Source: Chloroflexota bacterium (lineage in GTDB: Bacteria > Chloroflexota > UBA6077 > JACCZL01). Taken from it: 64,000 nt of DNA. Positions 7,667 through 16,924 of this stretch are shown piece after piece. How positions within the stretch are numbered: position 1 is the first letter of the stretch; every line of letters starts with the position of its first letter. The notes under the pieces are model-generated. The model had not been told where the DNA came from, did not search any database, and saw nothing but the letters and a program-made list of their open reading frames with translations. The stretch lies in NCBI GenBank assembly GCA_020845495.1, contig JADLFM010000038.1:62001-126000 (forward strand), given 5' to 3'. Position numbers and translations under genes: made by a program.

Positions 7667-9559
7667 TCAGTGATCGAAGACTCTGATCTCGCGCCAGCCG
7701 ATGCGTCCAGTGGCCGTCGTGGTGGCGATGCGAACGGCGCGCACGTTTGGCACGGGTGTGTCGAAGCGTACCGAGAGCGTCTGGTTGTCCGACGTTTGGC
7801 CGACGAACGTATGCATGCCTTTGAACTGGTTGTCAGTGGTCCAGACCCAGACTTCATTGACCGTCACGCCCGGTTGATCCTGTGCGATCACGAGCTCGAC
7901 CGATGCCACTGTCGACGGCTGGGCCAGATCGAACTCGACCCAGCCCGGTCCCGGTTTCGCAAGGTATCCGGCGGTGTCCGGGTTGCCGTCCACCATCGTC
8001 CCCGGCCCTGGCTGGTTGTTATCGAGCCGGAGTGGCCGCCCGGTCGCCAGGTTCCCGGCCGCGAGGTAGAGCGTGATTCCCTGCTTCTTGTCGTTGGCTG
8101 GCTGATCGGCACTCGGGCTCATCGCCGCCACCGTGCCGGCCGCGCCTGGCGCATCGGCTTTCGTCTCGACGCCAGCCACGTTCCAGCCGTCGCGGACGAG
8201 GATGGCGCGAGCTTCGGACTCAGTTTTGCCCAGGACGCTGGGCGGGCGAATCCCTGCGCTCACCGTGACCTTGATCTCACTCCCGCGCCGGACGCGCCTA
8301 TCAGGGCCGGGATCCTGCGAGATGATCGTGCCCTTGGGTTGATCGTCCGTTGGGACGCTGCTGGCGACCTTGACGGTCAGACCGTTCGCGCCCGCAACCG
8401 AGTTTGCCTCGTCGAGGCCGTAGCCAGTGAGCGGGGGAACGTCGACGATCTGAAGACCGCTGAACATCCGGGGGATGAAATTCGTCGCACCGAGCGCCGC
8501 GGCGGCAATCAACGCCAGGGTGGCGACGATGGGGATCAGCGCCGTGATGGCCCCTCCGATCCCCGGTCCGCCGCGCCGGTGGCGGCGCGGCTCAGCGCGC
8601 CAGGCGGATGCTGGCAGCCCCGCCGGAGCTGTCGCATCGGCTGACATGAGGTCGCGGCCAGTGACGGCATCACGGAGCGCGTCGGCCGTCGCGAAGCGCT
8701 CGTGGGGATCGACAGAAAGCGCTCGGCTCAGCGCGCGGTCCAGGTGCGGCGGGACGTCCGGCCGGCGCCGCTGGACGGGGACTGGTGCGACCCGGGCGAA
8801 TGGATCCCGGAGCCGTCCCTCGTCATCGGCGCGCGGGGTTGTGCCGGTGAGCATCTCGTAGATCACGACGGCCAGGGCGTACACGTCCGTCCGCTCGTCT
8901 CCGGCATCCCGCATGGCATAGTCGGCCGGGACGTAGCTCGCGCGGTGGACGGTCCCGAGCAGGGTCAGATCGGTGGCAACGGCGGCGCGGACATACCCGA
9001 AGTCGGTGAGCTTGGCGATCCCATGCTCGTCGATCAGGATATTCTCGGGGCGGATGTCACCGTGGACGACGCGTTGGTGATGGGCGGTGGCGAGGGCGTC
9101 GGCGAGTTGGCCCGCGAGGCGCTGGACATCGCGGATGGCAAGCGGGCCTTTGTCGTCGAGGCGAGCGCGCAGGTTGGTACCGTCGACGAGCTCGGTCACC
9201 ACGAACGGGCGCCCATCGACGAGTCCGGCATCCAGCACGAGCACGATGTTCGGATGGACCAGGCGGCCAGCAGCGGCGGCGGTGGCCATGAACCGCTCGC
9301 AGAAGAGGCTGTCGTCGGCATAACGGTCCGCGAGGATCTTGACGGCGACTGTCCGCTGCAAGAGGTGATCGTGTGCGCGATAGGTGGTGCCGAGGCTACC
9401 CCGCCCGAGCATCGCGCCGACCTCGTACCGGTCCTTGAGGCGCCGTCCCCCTGAAGGAGCGCTGTCACCTGCCGCCGGATCGGTCACGGGCGCTCCGTGC
9501 CGCCCGTATGCAGGCCCTTCCGGGTCTCGCTGCTCGTCGTCGAACGCCGACGTTGCCAT
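7667..9559 (-). CDS. PASTA-domain Ser/Thr protein kinase with C-terminal discoidin-like domain
   Basis: This 630-residue PknB-like receptor kinase phosphorylates Ser/Thr in the cytoplasm and senses wall ligands outside. The order is: kinase domain (about 44-300; LGRGSLGTTYRA, TVAVKIL lysine near 74, VHGDIRPEN near 166, DFG near 186), a basic linker, one membrane helix (about 333-357), two PASTA-like repeats (about 365-500), then a domain reading like F5/8 type C (about 505-630; NGNPDT-like region, GWVEFDLAQP, VASVELVI, GWREIRVFD). The catalytic loop is HGD rather than HRD, and the usual APE of the activation segment is PAD, so activity may be atypical. ATG 9559 was chosen for the preceding GGGGAGGAGGGAG. 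It lies downstream of murJ, which suggests a link to lipid II export. Confidence 0.88.
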   Translation of the reverse strand: MATSAFDDEQRDPEGPAYGRHGAPVTDPAAGDSAPSGGRRLKDRYEVGAMLGRGSLGTTYRAHDHLLQRTVAVKILADRYADDSLFCERFMATAAAAGRLVHPNIVLVLDAGLVDGRPFVVTELVDGTNLRARLDDKGPLAIRDVQRLAGQLADALATAHHQRVVHGDIRPENILIDEHGIAKLTDFGYVRAAVATDLTLLGTVHRASYVPADYAMRDAGDERTDVYALAVVIYEMLTGTTPRADDEGRLRDPFARVAPVPVQRRRPDVPPHLDRALSRALSVDPHERFATADALRDAVTGRDLMSADATAPAGLPASAWRAEPRRHRRGGPGIGGAITALIPIVATLALIAAAALGATNFIPRMFSGLQIVDVPPLTGYGLDEANSVAGANGLTVKVASSVPTDDQPKGTIISQDPGPDRRVRRGSEIKVTVSAGIRPPSVLGKTESEARAILVRDGWNVAGVETKADAPGAAGTVAAMSPSADQPANDKKQGITLYLAAGNLATGRPLRLDNNQPGPGTMVDGNPDTAGYLAKPGPGWVEFDLAQPSTVASVELVIAQDQPGVTVNEVWVWTTDNQFKGMHTFVGQTSDNQTLSVRFDTPVPNVRAVRIATTTATGRIGWREIRVFDH

Positions 9560-9763
9560 GCTCCCTCCTCCCCGATCTGCCATCGGGAGCGCCCGGACGG
9601 CTCACCCCACGCACTCCCGTCCTGAGTACGCCACGGGGACAGACCTACGCAATCCGCGTGCCGATACGCGATCGATGGCGTGCGGCGGCCGAGCATGACT
9701 GGCACTCGTCGATCGAGCGTGACCGGAACCTCGGCGAGCGCCGTCACCGCACGTCCGCCGCCG

Positions 9764-11317
9764 TCAGCTACGGAGCCGCGCGAGCCGGAGGAAGACACGG
9801 ATCTCCTCCGATTGCAGGAGAAACGCCAGCAGCAGATAGACGAGCCCGCCGGTCAGCGCGACCAGGAGCACCACGGCACCAAGCTCGAACGGGCCAGGCA
9901 GGACGAGTCGGCTCTGGATCACGTGTGGCAGCGTGGCGATCGTCAGACCCATCAAGATCGCGGCGACGACCGTGCGGCTCAGCGACCGTACGACCGGCAT
10001 CAGGTCCAGCCCGACCAGCCGACGCCGCATCAGGAGCATCAGCACGGTCGCCTCCGAGAGCGCCGCGAGCGCGTTCGCCAGCGCCAGGCCAGCGTAGTTG
10101 AGGGGCGTCGACATCAGCACGAGCCCGAGACCGAGGTTGAGTGCAAATGCTATCCCGGCGGCGCGGACGGGCGTCCAGGTGTCGTGTAGGGCGTAATACA
10201 CCCGGTCCACGATCTCGACCGTAGCGTGCCCTGACAGACCGATGGCATAGAAGGTCAGTGCGTGCGCCGTCATCCGGCTGCTCTCGGCGGTGAATTCGCC
10301 GCGCTCGAACAGGAGCCGGATCAGCGGCTCGCCGAGCGTCATCAGCCCGATGGCCATCGGAACGGTCAGGAAAAGGATCGATCGGAGAGAGAGCAGGAAT
10401 ACCTCCCGTACCGCCTCCGGCCGGTCGAGTGCACTTTCTTCGGCGAGGGTCGGGAACACCGCTGTCGAGATCGCCATCGCCAGCACCAGAGGCGTCATCG
10501 TCATGAGCCACGCGACGTTCAGGTAGCCCAGACTGCCGACGATCAGGTACGACGCGAGGACCACGTTGACCAGCTGATTGATCTGCACGATGCCGAGGCC
10601 CAGCATGCGCGGCCCCATCAGTCGGAGCACCTGGCGGACCCCTGGGTGCCGCAGGTCGACGCCGAGATGGAAGCGCATGCCGTGAGTGACGAGGCCGGGC
10701 ACCTGTATCAGCAGATGAAGGGCGGCGCCGACCACCACGCCAACCGCCACACCCTCGATGCCAAGCGGTCTGAGCAGGAGCGCCGCCGCGATGATCGAGG
10801 CGTTGTACATGATTGGCGCGAGGGCGGCGAGCGCGAAGCGCTGGAACGAGTTGAGTACGCTCGTCGCGAAGCCGCTGACCGCGAAGATGACCGGCGAGAG
10901 CAGCATCGTCCGCATCAGCGTCGCCGTCAGATCCTTCGAGGCCGGATCCCAGCCGGGAACGACGACATCCGCCAACTGCCGCGCGAAGATCACCATGACC
11001 AGGGCCACCACGCCCGTCGCCAGCACGGCCAGGGTCATCAAGTGGCTGACCAGGCGCCAGGCGCCCTCGTCGTCGTCGCGGGCGAAATATCCTTTAAAGA
11101 CGGGTATGAAGGCTGAGCCGACGGCACCGCCAGCCAGCACCTGGAAGACCAGGTCTGGCACGATCAGCGCCGCGAGAAACGCCTCGTAGTCACGCCCGGT
11201 CCCGAACTGCTGGACGAGCACGATGTTCCGAACCAGGCCCAGCAGCCGGCTGGCCACGAAACCGGCCATGACAACCAGCGAGGCCACCGCGAGCTTGCGG
11301 GCGCGGGCGTACATCAC
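9764..11317 (-). CDS. murJ: lipid II flippase MurJ (MviN)
   Basis: MurJ flips lipid II across the cytoplasmic membrane for peptidoglycan synthesis. The 517-residue polytopic protein opens with ASLVVMAGFVASRLLGLVRN, and DYEAFLAALIVPDLVFQVL with AFIPVF follows, the family's N-terminal signature. About 14 hydrophobic segments continue to the end, matching the MATE-like fold and usual length. It is encoded about 200 bp upstream of the PASTA kinase on the same strand. In Actinobacteria MurJ and PknB are functionally connected, so the linkage is meaningful. No partner gene is fused to it. Confidence 0.93.
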   Translation of the reverse strand: MMYARARKLAVASLVVMAGFVASRLLGLVRNIVLVQQFGTGRDYEAFLAALIVPDLVFQVLAGGAVGSAFIPVFKGYFARDDDEGAWRLVSHLMTLAVLATGVVALVMVIFARQLADVVVPGWDPASKDLTATLMRTMLLSPVIFAVSGFATSVLNSFQRFALAALAPIMYNASIIAAALLLRPLGIEGVAVGVVVGAALHLLIQVPGLVTHGMRFHLGVDLRHPGVRQVLRLMGPRMLGLGIVQINQLVNVVLASYLIVGSLGYLNVAWLMTMTPLVLAMAISTAVFPTLAEESALDRPEAVREVFLLSLRSILFLTVPMAIGLMTLGEPLIRLLFERGEFTAESSRMTAHALTFYAIGLSGHATVEIVDRVYYALHDTWTPVRAAGIAFALNLGLGLVLMSTPLNYAGLALANALAALSEATVLMLLMRRRLVGLDLMPVVRSLSRTVVAAILMGLTIATLPHVIQSRLVLPGPFELGAVVLLVALTGGLVYLLLAFLLQSEEIRVFLRLARLRS

Positions 11318-11387
11318 CGGCCAACCGATCCGACGTGAGGATAGGCAGCGCGGTGGGTGGGCAGTGGGAAGACCATCGCTACCCGAA

Positions 11388-12164
11388 CTACCACGCGCCG
11401 CTGCGGACCGCGCCGAGCTTGCGCGCCCGTGCGATCACCGCGTCATGGGCGCGCCGCTCTAACCGGTCATCGAGCGCTTCGAGCGGCTCCTGCTCACCAT
11501 ACCGGCGCAGGAGAGCGCGCTCGATCAGCAGATCGGCGAGCCAGGGGTTCTTGGGGAGCAACGAGCCATGCAGGTAGCACCCGATGGCGCCCTTGTAGAC
11601 GGCCCCCTCGGTGCCGTCCTCGCCGTTGTTCCCGCCCCCCTGAAGCACCCGTCCTAGCGGCCGGCAGCCTGACCCGAGATAGGTTCGGCCGCTGTGGTTC
11701 TCGAAGCCGACCAGCGTGCGTGGCACTCCGAGCAGGTCGGACTCGACGACGATATTGCCGATCCAGCGCCGCTCGCCGGGAACCGAGCGCACGTCGAAGA
11801 CCCCGGCCCCGTTGAGCTCGTGACCGTCCACCGTGGTGTAGGTATGGCCGAGCAACTGGTAGCCCCCGCAGACGGCCAACAGCGCCGCGCCATCCTCCAC
11901 GGCCTCACGCACGGCGTCCGCCTTCTCGGCCACGAAGTCCGGCGACACCACCGCCTGCTCCCGGTCCTGGCCGCCCCCGAAGAAGATCAGATCGCACATG
12001 TCAGGAGTGAGACGGTCGTCGAGGCTGACCGGTTGCACGAGCATATCGATACCACGCCAGGCACACCGGCGTTGAAACGTCAGGATGTTGCCACGATCCC
12101 CGTAGACGTTCATCAGGTCGGGGTAGAGGTGGATGAGGGTCAGGCGGCGCGAGGCAGAACTCAT
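11388..12164 (-). CDS. gatD: lipid II isoglutaminyl synthase, glutaminase subunit GatD
   Basis: GatD releases ammonia from glutamine for MurT, which amidates the D-glutamate of lipid II. The 258-residue class I amidotransferase has LIFFGGGQDREQ, the nucleophile elbow ALLAVCGGYQLLG and the catalytic His in GCYLHGSLLPKNPWLAD, all as in the CobB/CobQ-like GatD family. ATG 12164 was chosen because ACGGAG precedes it and MSSASRRLTLIHLYPD aligns with family N-termini; the open frame extends upstream to 12251. It lies 40 bp downstream of murT on the same strand, the expected murT-gatD operon. Confidence 0.93.
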   Translation of the reverse strand: MSSASRRLTLIHLYPDLMNVYGDRGNILTFQRRCAWRGIDMLVQPVSLDDRLTPDMCDLIFFGGGQDREQAVVSPDFVAEKADAVREAVEDGAALLAVCGGYQLLGHTYTTVDGHELNGAGVFDVRSVPGERRWIGNIVVESDLLGVPRTLVGFENHSGRTYLGSGCRPLGRVLQGGGNNGEDGTEGAVYKGAIGCYLHGSLLPKNPWLADLLIERALLRRYGEQEPLEALDDRLERRAHDAVIARARKLGAVRSGAW

Positions 12165-12204
12165 GGCTCTCCGTAGGTGTAGCTCTCCGCTCGCTCGGCC
12201 GGCG

Positions 12205-13644
12205 TCAGTCCCGCCAGAAGCCCTGCACGAAACCGTCCTGGCGGAGCACATCGCGGATCTCGAGCATCGCGGTGTACGTCGGCAAGACGTAGACCGTCTC
12301 TCCGGGCACGGCCCGCTCGAGTGCGGCGGCGAGCGCCCGCCGTGGGTCCGGCTCGACCACGATGCGATCTTCAGGGACCAGCGCGTACTTCAGTCGCACG
12401 GCCATGTCGTCGGCGCGTGTTCCGACGCAGACAACCTCCTTCACCCGGCCGGGCAGTTGCTCGAAGTCGACGTCCCAGAGCCAGGAGATGTCGGTGCCGT
12501 CGGCGAAGTGGTCGTTGATAGCGATCAGCAGGGTGCGTTCCTTCCTATCATCGAGGATGGTCCGCAGCACCTCGCCGAAGCCAACCGGATTCTTGACGAG
12601 CGCGAGGAACACTTCGCGACCGTCGACGGGGATGCGCTCCAGGCGTCCGAAGGCGGCCGAGAAGCTTTCCAGACCCTCCCGAATTGTCGAAAGGTCGACG
12701 CCGAGTGCCAGGCAGGTAGTAACGGCGGCCAGGGCGTTGTAGACGTTGTAGAGGCCTGGCAGGCTGATTCTCGCCTGAAGCTCACCGAGCGGTGTGCGTG
12801 CGACGACGTAGCTCCCACTGTCGCCATGCAGTGCAACACGTGTCCCATCGACCTGAGCGTCAGGGCGGGCGAAGCCGCAGGACGGGCAGATGTATCGCCC
12901 CAGGTGGCCGTAGTACGCAACGTCGTAACGAAAGCGAACCCCGCACGCGGGGCAGATCCGTGCATCCGAGGCGTGCGGAACCGTCGTCGTCCCGACCGAG
13001 GGATCGGAGAGGCCGAAGTACAATGGCTGGCGGGTGCGCTCACAGCCAAGGCTCGCCACGAGTGGATCGTCGGCGTTGAGGGCGAGGGTCGTGTCGGCGG
13101 AGAGGTGGGCCAGCGCCCGCTGCCAGAGCCCAGCCACGTAGTGGACCTCGCCGTACCGGTCGAGTTGGTCCCGGAAGATGTTGGTGAGCAGGATAGCGCG
13201 AGGCCGAATCGACCGCAGCGCGGCCGGTACGGTCGCTTCGTCCACCTCGAAGAGTCCGACATCGGCACGCGGCCAGCCTGCGACGTCGGTTTGCTGAACG
13301 ACGGCGGATACGAGCCCGCTCACGAGGTTGGCGCCAGCGCGGTTGTGGAGCGGACGCAGGCCAGCCAGCCCCAGAATGTGCGAGATCAGGCGGGTCGTCG
13401 TGGTCTTGCCGTTCGTCCCCGACACGATGATGGAGCCGTGCCGAAGCCGCCGGGTGACGGTCGTGAGGGTCGTTGGGTCGATCCGAGGGACGACGTGGCC
13501 GGCGATGACGGTGCCGCCGCCGCGGCCCAGTTGTCGACTCAGCCCGACAGCCATCCGGCCGGCCAGCAGCGCGGCGGTCAATCGTGCGCCCATCCAGCCC
13601 CCGTCTCCAAGATCGTGTGCACCGCGGATTGCCTGCTTGGCCAT
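12205..13644 (-). CDS. murT: lipid II isoglutaminyl synthase, Mur-ligase subunit MurT
   Basis: MurT uses ATP and GatD-derived ammonia to turn D-Glu of the stem peptide into D-isoglutamine. The 479-residue protein has the Mur ligase P-loop IIVSGTNGKTTTTRL, LTNIFRDQLDRYGE, LNADDPLVASL and a zinc ribbon inserted in the central domain (CPAC and CPSC), which is diagnostic of MurT. The C-terminal DUF1727 region follows (AINDHFADGTDISWLWDVDFE). It pairs with gatD. The presence of this pair implies amidated D-Glu in the wall, as in Gram-positive-type envelopes. Confidence 0.94.
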   Translation of the reverse strand: MAKQAIRGAHDLGDGGWMGARLTAALLAGRMAVGLSRQLGRGGGTVIAGHVVPRIDPTTLTTVTRRLRHGSIIVSGTNGKTTTTRLISHILGLAGLRPLHNRAGANLVSGLVSAVVQQTDVAGWPRADVGLFEVDEATVPAALRSIRPRAILLTNIFRDQLDRYGEVHYVAGLWQRALAHLSADTTLALNADDPLVASLGCERTRQPLYFGLSDPSVGTTTVPHASDARICPACGVRFRYDVAYYGHLGRYICPSCGFARPDAQVDGTRVALHGDSGSYVVARTPLGELQARISLPGLYNVYNALAAVTTCLALGVDLSTIREGLESFSAAFGRLERIPVDGREVFLALVKNPVGFGEVLRTILDDRKERTLLIAINDHFADGTDISWLWDVDFEQLPGRVKEVVCVGTRADDMAVRLKYALVPEDRIVVEPDPRRALAAALERAVPGETVYVLPTYTAMLEIRDVLRQDGFVQGFWRD

Positions 13645-13838
13645 CTTGCCCGGGCTTCCGTCGCGTCTAACTGCGTGGCGCTCCCGGCCGCCAGCGGTGC
13701 CCGGTTGCCAACGCTGCGAGGCTCACACCCGAGTGCGTGCGCCCGTCACGATCGGATGATATCAGAGCCTCAAGAGGGCCGGTCGACGGCTCCTATAGAC
13801 TGTACTGACCTCGTATGGTGAGCCTGTATGGTGAGTCC

Positions 13839-15473
13839 ATGAGTAGTCGACCGTGGCCCTTCTCGCCACTCGCCACGCCAGCCGTTCTCGTCCGTGTGGC
13901 CGTACTGACCGTACTCGTCGTCCTCACGGCAGCCTGTGGATTGGCGGATGTGGCGCCATCTCAGACGCCGGCCCTGCCGGAGTCGGCGGCTACTATCGTG
14001 GCATCGCCGGCGGCTGCGGCTTCACCATCCCTACCGCCGCCAGGACCAGCGCCGAGCGGGCTCTCGGCCGCACGTCCACGACTGCCAGACGCGGGGTCTG
14101 TCCCTGGCTCCTCCCCCTTGGCGGCGCAGACGGCAACGATGGGCGGACCGCCGGCATCGCCGATAGTGGCTGCGCCGTCCCCACGGCCTGGGACGCCAGT
14201 CGTTGTGGTGCCCGGCCGCGCAGCGTCCCCATCGCCGGCTGCACGGCCGAATGGTAGCCCCGCTCCGGGCGCGTCGCCGTCGCCGTTCGCCATCCGACTG
14301 CGGACGCCCGGCTCGTTGGCAGTGATCCGCGAGGGTGCGTTGTGGGTCGTCCAGCCGAACGCGCAGGCGCCGGCGCCCGCCCAACTGTTCGGTGCGCCCG
14401 ATCACGCCGAGCCGCGCTGGTCGCCGGATGGACGGACGCTGTCATTCAGCGCCGGTCTGGGGAGGGCGTCCGAGGTGTATACGGTTCCTGGGTCTGGCGG
14501 CGCGCCGCACCAACTGACGAACGACGCCCGGCCTGAGCGGAGCATGGCCTGGTCGCCGGATGGGAAGCAACTCGCGTACAGCCTGCCACGGGCCCTTGGT
14601 CCGGAGGGTCAGCCCGAGCCCCGTCAGCCCGAGGAAGTGTGGGTGCTCGACGTGGCGTCGGGCCGGGATCGCAAGATCGCGGACGGTTTCGATCCGTCCT
14701 GGTCGCCAGATGGGCGACGTATCGTCTACGCCACGAATGGCCAGCGCGACGATCGCGGTGCGACCCGGAACGCCATCCACGTGGTTGGGGCGAACGGCGG
14801 CACTGACCGCGAGGTGCTTGCCATCGGCGGGATTCCCGCCGATCTGTTGCCATCGCTCGGACTGCCGTTCGTGCCCCAGACGATCCGCTTGCGCGCGCCG
14901 TCCTGGTCTCCGGACGGTACTCGGCTCGTCGCCAGCGCGGACGGTCACACGAGCATGGCGCTCATTTTCGACGAACGGGGTCAGGGGCTGCGCGCCTACG
15001 GGCTGGCCTATGAGGGGGGTGTCGGCGTTGCACGGTGGTCACCCGATGCTCGGCGACTGACGATCGAATCGCAGCCAGCAACGGGCGTAGATATCGTGAC
15101 GATCGTCGATCTGAGCGGCAGCGAGCCGGTCAAGATTGGCGGTCCGCAAGCCGGCTTCGCAGCGTCAGACCCGGCATGGTCGCCGGATGGGAAACAGGTT
15201 GCGCTGATCGCGGCAAACGTGCCGGAACGTGCTTCGACGCCGCGCTGGTCCGCGTTGCGCCTCTACGATCTTACTGGAACGCAGCAGGCCGAACTCCTGA
15301 CGGCGCCGTCGCTCTCAGACCTGGACTGGGGCGCGCGGTCGGCTCCTTGCTCCCGGTGCGTGGATACCCCCTCACCGGGGGGTGAGGGGGGCTTGGGGGT
15401 GAGAAGCCTTCCTCGCCCCCAAGCCCAGTTTACCGAGCTAACGTGCTCGCGGCACCTGTCGCGGCCGCGATGA
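13839..15473 (+). CDS. lipoprotein with WD40-like/TolB-type beta-propeller
   Basis: The 544-residue protein starts with a lipoprotein signal peptide ending in LTVLVVLTAAC (lipobox TAAC). A Pro/Ser/Ala-rich linker of about 120 residues follows, then at least six PD40-type blades, each marked by WSPDG (for example WSPDGRTLSF, WSPDGKQLAY, WSPDGRRIVY, WSPDGTRLVA). It would sit on the outer face of the membrane; propellers of this type bind proteins or glycans. The last 40 residues are translated from the double-hairpin repeat at 15367-15426 and overlap the end of nuoN by 44 bp, so the true end was probably altered by that element. ATG 13839 is preferred; another start is possible at 13815. Confidence 0.8.
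   Translation: MSSRPWPFSPLATPAVLVRVAVLTVLVVLTAACGLADVAPSQTPALPESAATIVASPAAAASPSLPPPGPAPSGLSAARPRLPDAGSVPGSSPLAAQTATMGGPPASPIVAAPSPRPGTPVVVVPGRAASPSPAARPNGSPAPGASPSPFAIRLRTPGSLAVIREGALWVVQPNAQAPAPAQLFGAPDHAEPRWSPDGRTLSFSAGLGRASEVYTVPGSGGAPHQLTNDARPERSMAWSPDGKQLAYSLPRALGPEGQPEPRQPEEVWVLDVASGRDRKIADGFDPSWSPDGRRIVYATNGQRDDRGATRNAIHVVGANGGTDREVLAIGGIPADLLPSLGLPFVPQTIRLRAPSWSPDGTRLVASADGHTSMALIFDERGQGLRAYGLAYEGGVGVARWSPDARRLTIESQPATGVDIVTIVDLSGSEPVKIGGPQAGFAASDPAWSPDGKQVALIAANVPERASTPRWSALRLYDLTGTQQAELLTAPSLSDLDWGARSAPCSRCVDTPSPGGEGGLGVRSLPRPQAQFTELTCSRHLSRPR
15367..15426. terminator. double hairpin between convergent lipoprotein and nuoN genes
   Basis: The first hairpin is CCCCCTCACC, loop GGGG, GGTGAGGGGG (15367-15390). 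The second has 15-bp arms with one mismatch (15389-15426) around an 8-nt loop. Both are symmetrical and could stop transcripts from either side. The sequence resembles the palindrome at 62326. Confidence 0.6.
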
Positions 15474-16884
15474 AGGGGCTGGCGAGCAACCCGAAGAACA
15501 ATACTCCGAGTGCCGCCGCTGCGAGTGAGATCGCCGGGCCGACGCCGACGCTGACGCGCCGCTCGCTCGTGGGGCTGAGCATGTACAGTGAGCGGATCAC
15601 CCGCGTGTAATAGTAGAGCGAGACGGCCGAGTTGATCAGACCCCAGATGACCGTCACGTAGAGGCCGCGCTCGGCAGCAGCCCAGAAGAGATAGAACTTG
15701 CTGAAGAACCCGGCCAGCGGCGGCAAGCCAGCCAGTGATAGCAGGCAGATCGCCAGGATGAACGAGAGGACCGGAGCGCGGCGCCCGAGGCCGGCGTACT
15801 GATCGATGTCCTCACCCTCGGTGTAGCGCGACATCGCGATGATGACCGCGAACGCCCCAAGGTTCGTGAAGGCGTAGACAAGGACGTAGTACAGCACCGA
15901 CGAGAGGCTGAATGTCGTCCCGGCTGCCAGGCCCATCAGCATATAGCCAACGTGGCCGATGCTCGAGTAGGCGAGCATCCGCTTCAGATTGTTCTGGAAC
16001 AACGCCGCCAGGTTCCCAACCGTCATCGTGATCAGGGACAGCACGACGAACAGGTCGGTCCAGACCGTCTGTATCGCGCCCGATCCGAGCGCCACGTCGA
16101 AGATCCGGATGACGACCGCCAGGCCCGCCGCCTTGGACGCGACCGAGAGGTATGCGGTCACCGGTGTCGGAGCGCCCTCGTAGACGTCGGGCGTCCACAT
16201 CTGGAACGGCACTGCCGAGATCTTGAACCCGAAGCCCGCCACGAGCATCGATATCGCCAGCAGAGCCGCCGGCTGAGTGGTAGGTGTGGTGAGCACCTGG
16301 CCGATGACCGTCAGGCGGGTGCTGCCGGTCAGGCCGTAGAGCAGGGCCATCCCGAAGAGCAAGATCGAGGACGACACGGCGCTTAGCACGAAGTACTTGA
16401 GGCCAGCCTCGCTCGACCGCAGCTCGCGTTTCGACCACGTCGCCAGGAATGCCAGCGAGAGGCTGGAGATCTCGAGCGACAGGTAGATGGTCATCAGTTC
16501 GCCGCCCGACGCCAGGAGCATCAGGCCAGCCGTGCAGAACAGCAGCGAACCGAATAGTTCGGCCGCGTTCTCGCCAATTCGCTCGACGTACGTCTCCGAT
16601 GCGAGCAGCACCAGCGCGGCAGCGAGCAAGAAGACGACCTTGAAGAAGATCGAGAAGTTGTCGACGACGACGAACCCGCCGAAGGCCGTCGCGTTGCGGC
16701 CGATCAGGGTCAGCGCGGCCACCATCGACGCGACGATGCCCACCAGAGACAGCGCAAGCATCGCCTGTCGCGACGACTTCTTGTCCTGGATGAACAGGTC
16801 GAGCGTGAGCACGAGGCTCGCCCAGACGGCGAGCACGATTTCAGGCAAGATGAGCAGGGCATCCTGAGCCGTAATGTCGTTCAA
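15430..16884 (-). CDS. nuoN: NADH-quinone oxidoreductase subunit N
   Basis: NuoN is one of three antiporter-like proton-channel subunits of complex I. The 484-residue polytopic protein has the family's LSLEISSLSLAFLATW segment, the KYFVLSAVSSSILLFG stretch with the conserved Lys, and FKISAVPFQMWTPDVYEGAP with Lys and the trans-membrane 7-8 signature. ALFQNNLKRMLAYSSIGHVGY follows. It is the last gene of the operon, 40 bp after nuoM. Confidence 0.96.
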   Translation of the reverse strand: MNDITAQDALLILPEIVLAVWASLVLTLDLFIQDKKSSRQAMLALSLVGIVASMVAALTLIGRNATAFGGFVVVDNFSIFFKVVFLLAAALVLLASETYVERIGENAAELFGSLLFCTAGLMLLASGGELMTIYLSLEISSLSLAFLATWSKRELRSSEAGLKYFVLSAVSSSILLFGMALLYGLTGSTRLTVIGQVLTTPTTQPAALLAISMLVAGFGFKISAVPFQMWTPDVYEGAPTPVTAYLSVASKAAGLAVVIRIFDVALGSGAIQTVWTDLFVVLSLITMTVGNLAALFQNNLKRMLAYSSIGHVGYMLMGLAAGTTFSLSSVLYYVLVYAFTNLGAFAVIIAMSRYTEGEDIDQYAGLGRRAPVLSFILAICLLSLAGLPPLAGFFSKFYLFWAAAERGLYVTVIWGLINSAVSLYYYTRVIRSLYMLSPTSERRVSVGVGPAISLAAAALGVLFFGLLASPFIAAATGAASTLAR

Positions 16885-16924
16885 CGCGGGGCACCTCGAC
16901 TGACAGAAGTCATGCTGGACACCA

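Noticed and set aside
10262..11116. 284-residue plus-strand frame rich in His/Arg/Gln/Asp
   Set aside because: Complement of the hydrophobic murJ helices, a usual artefact.
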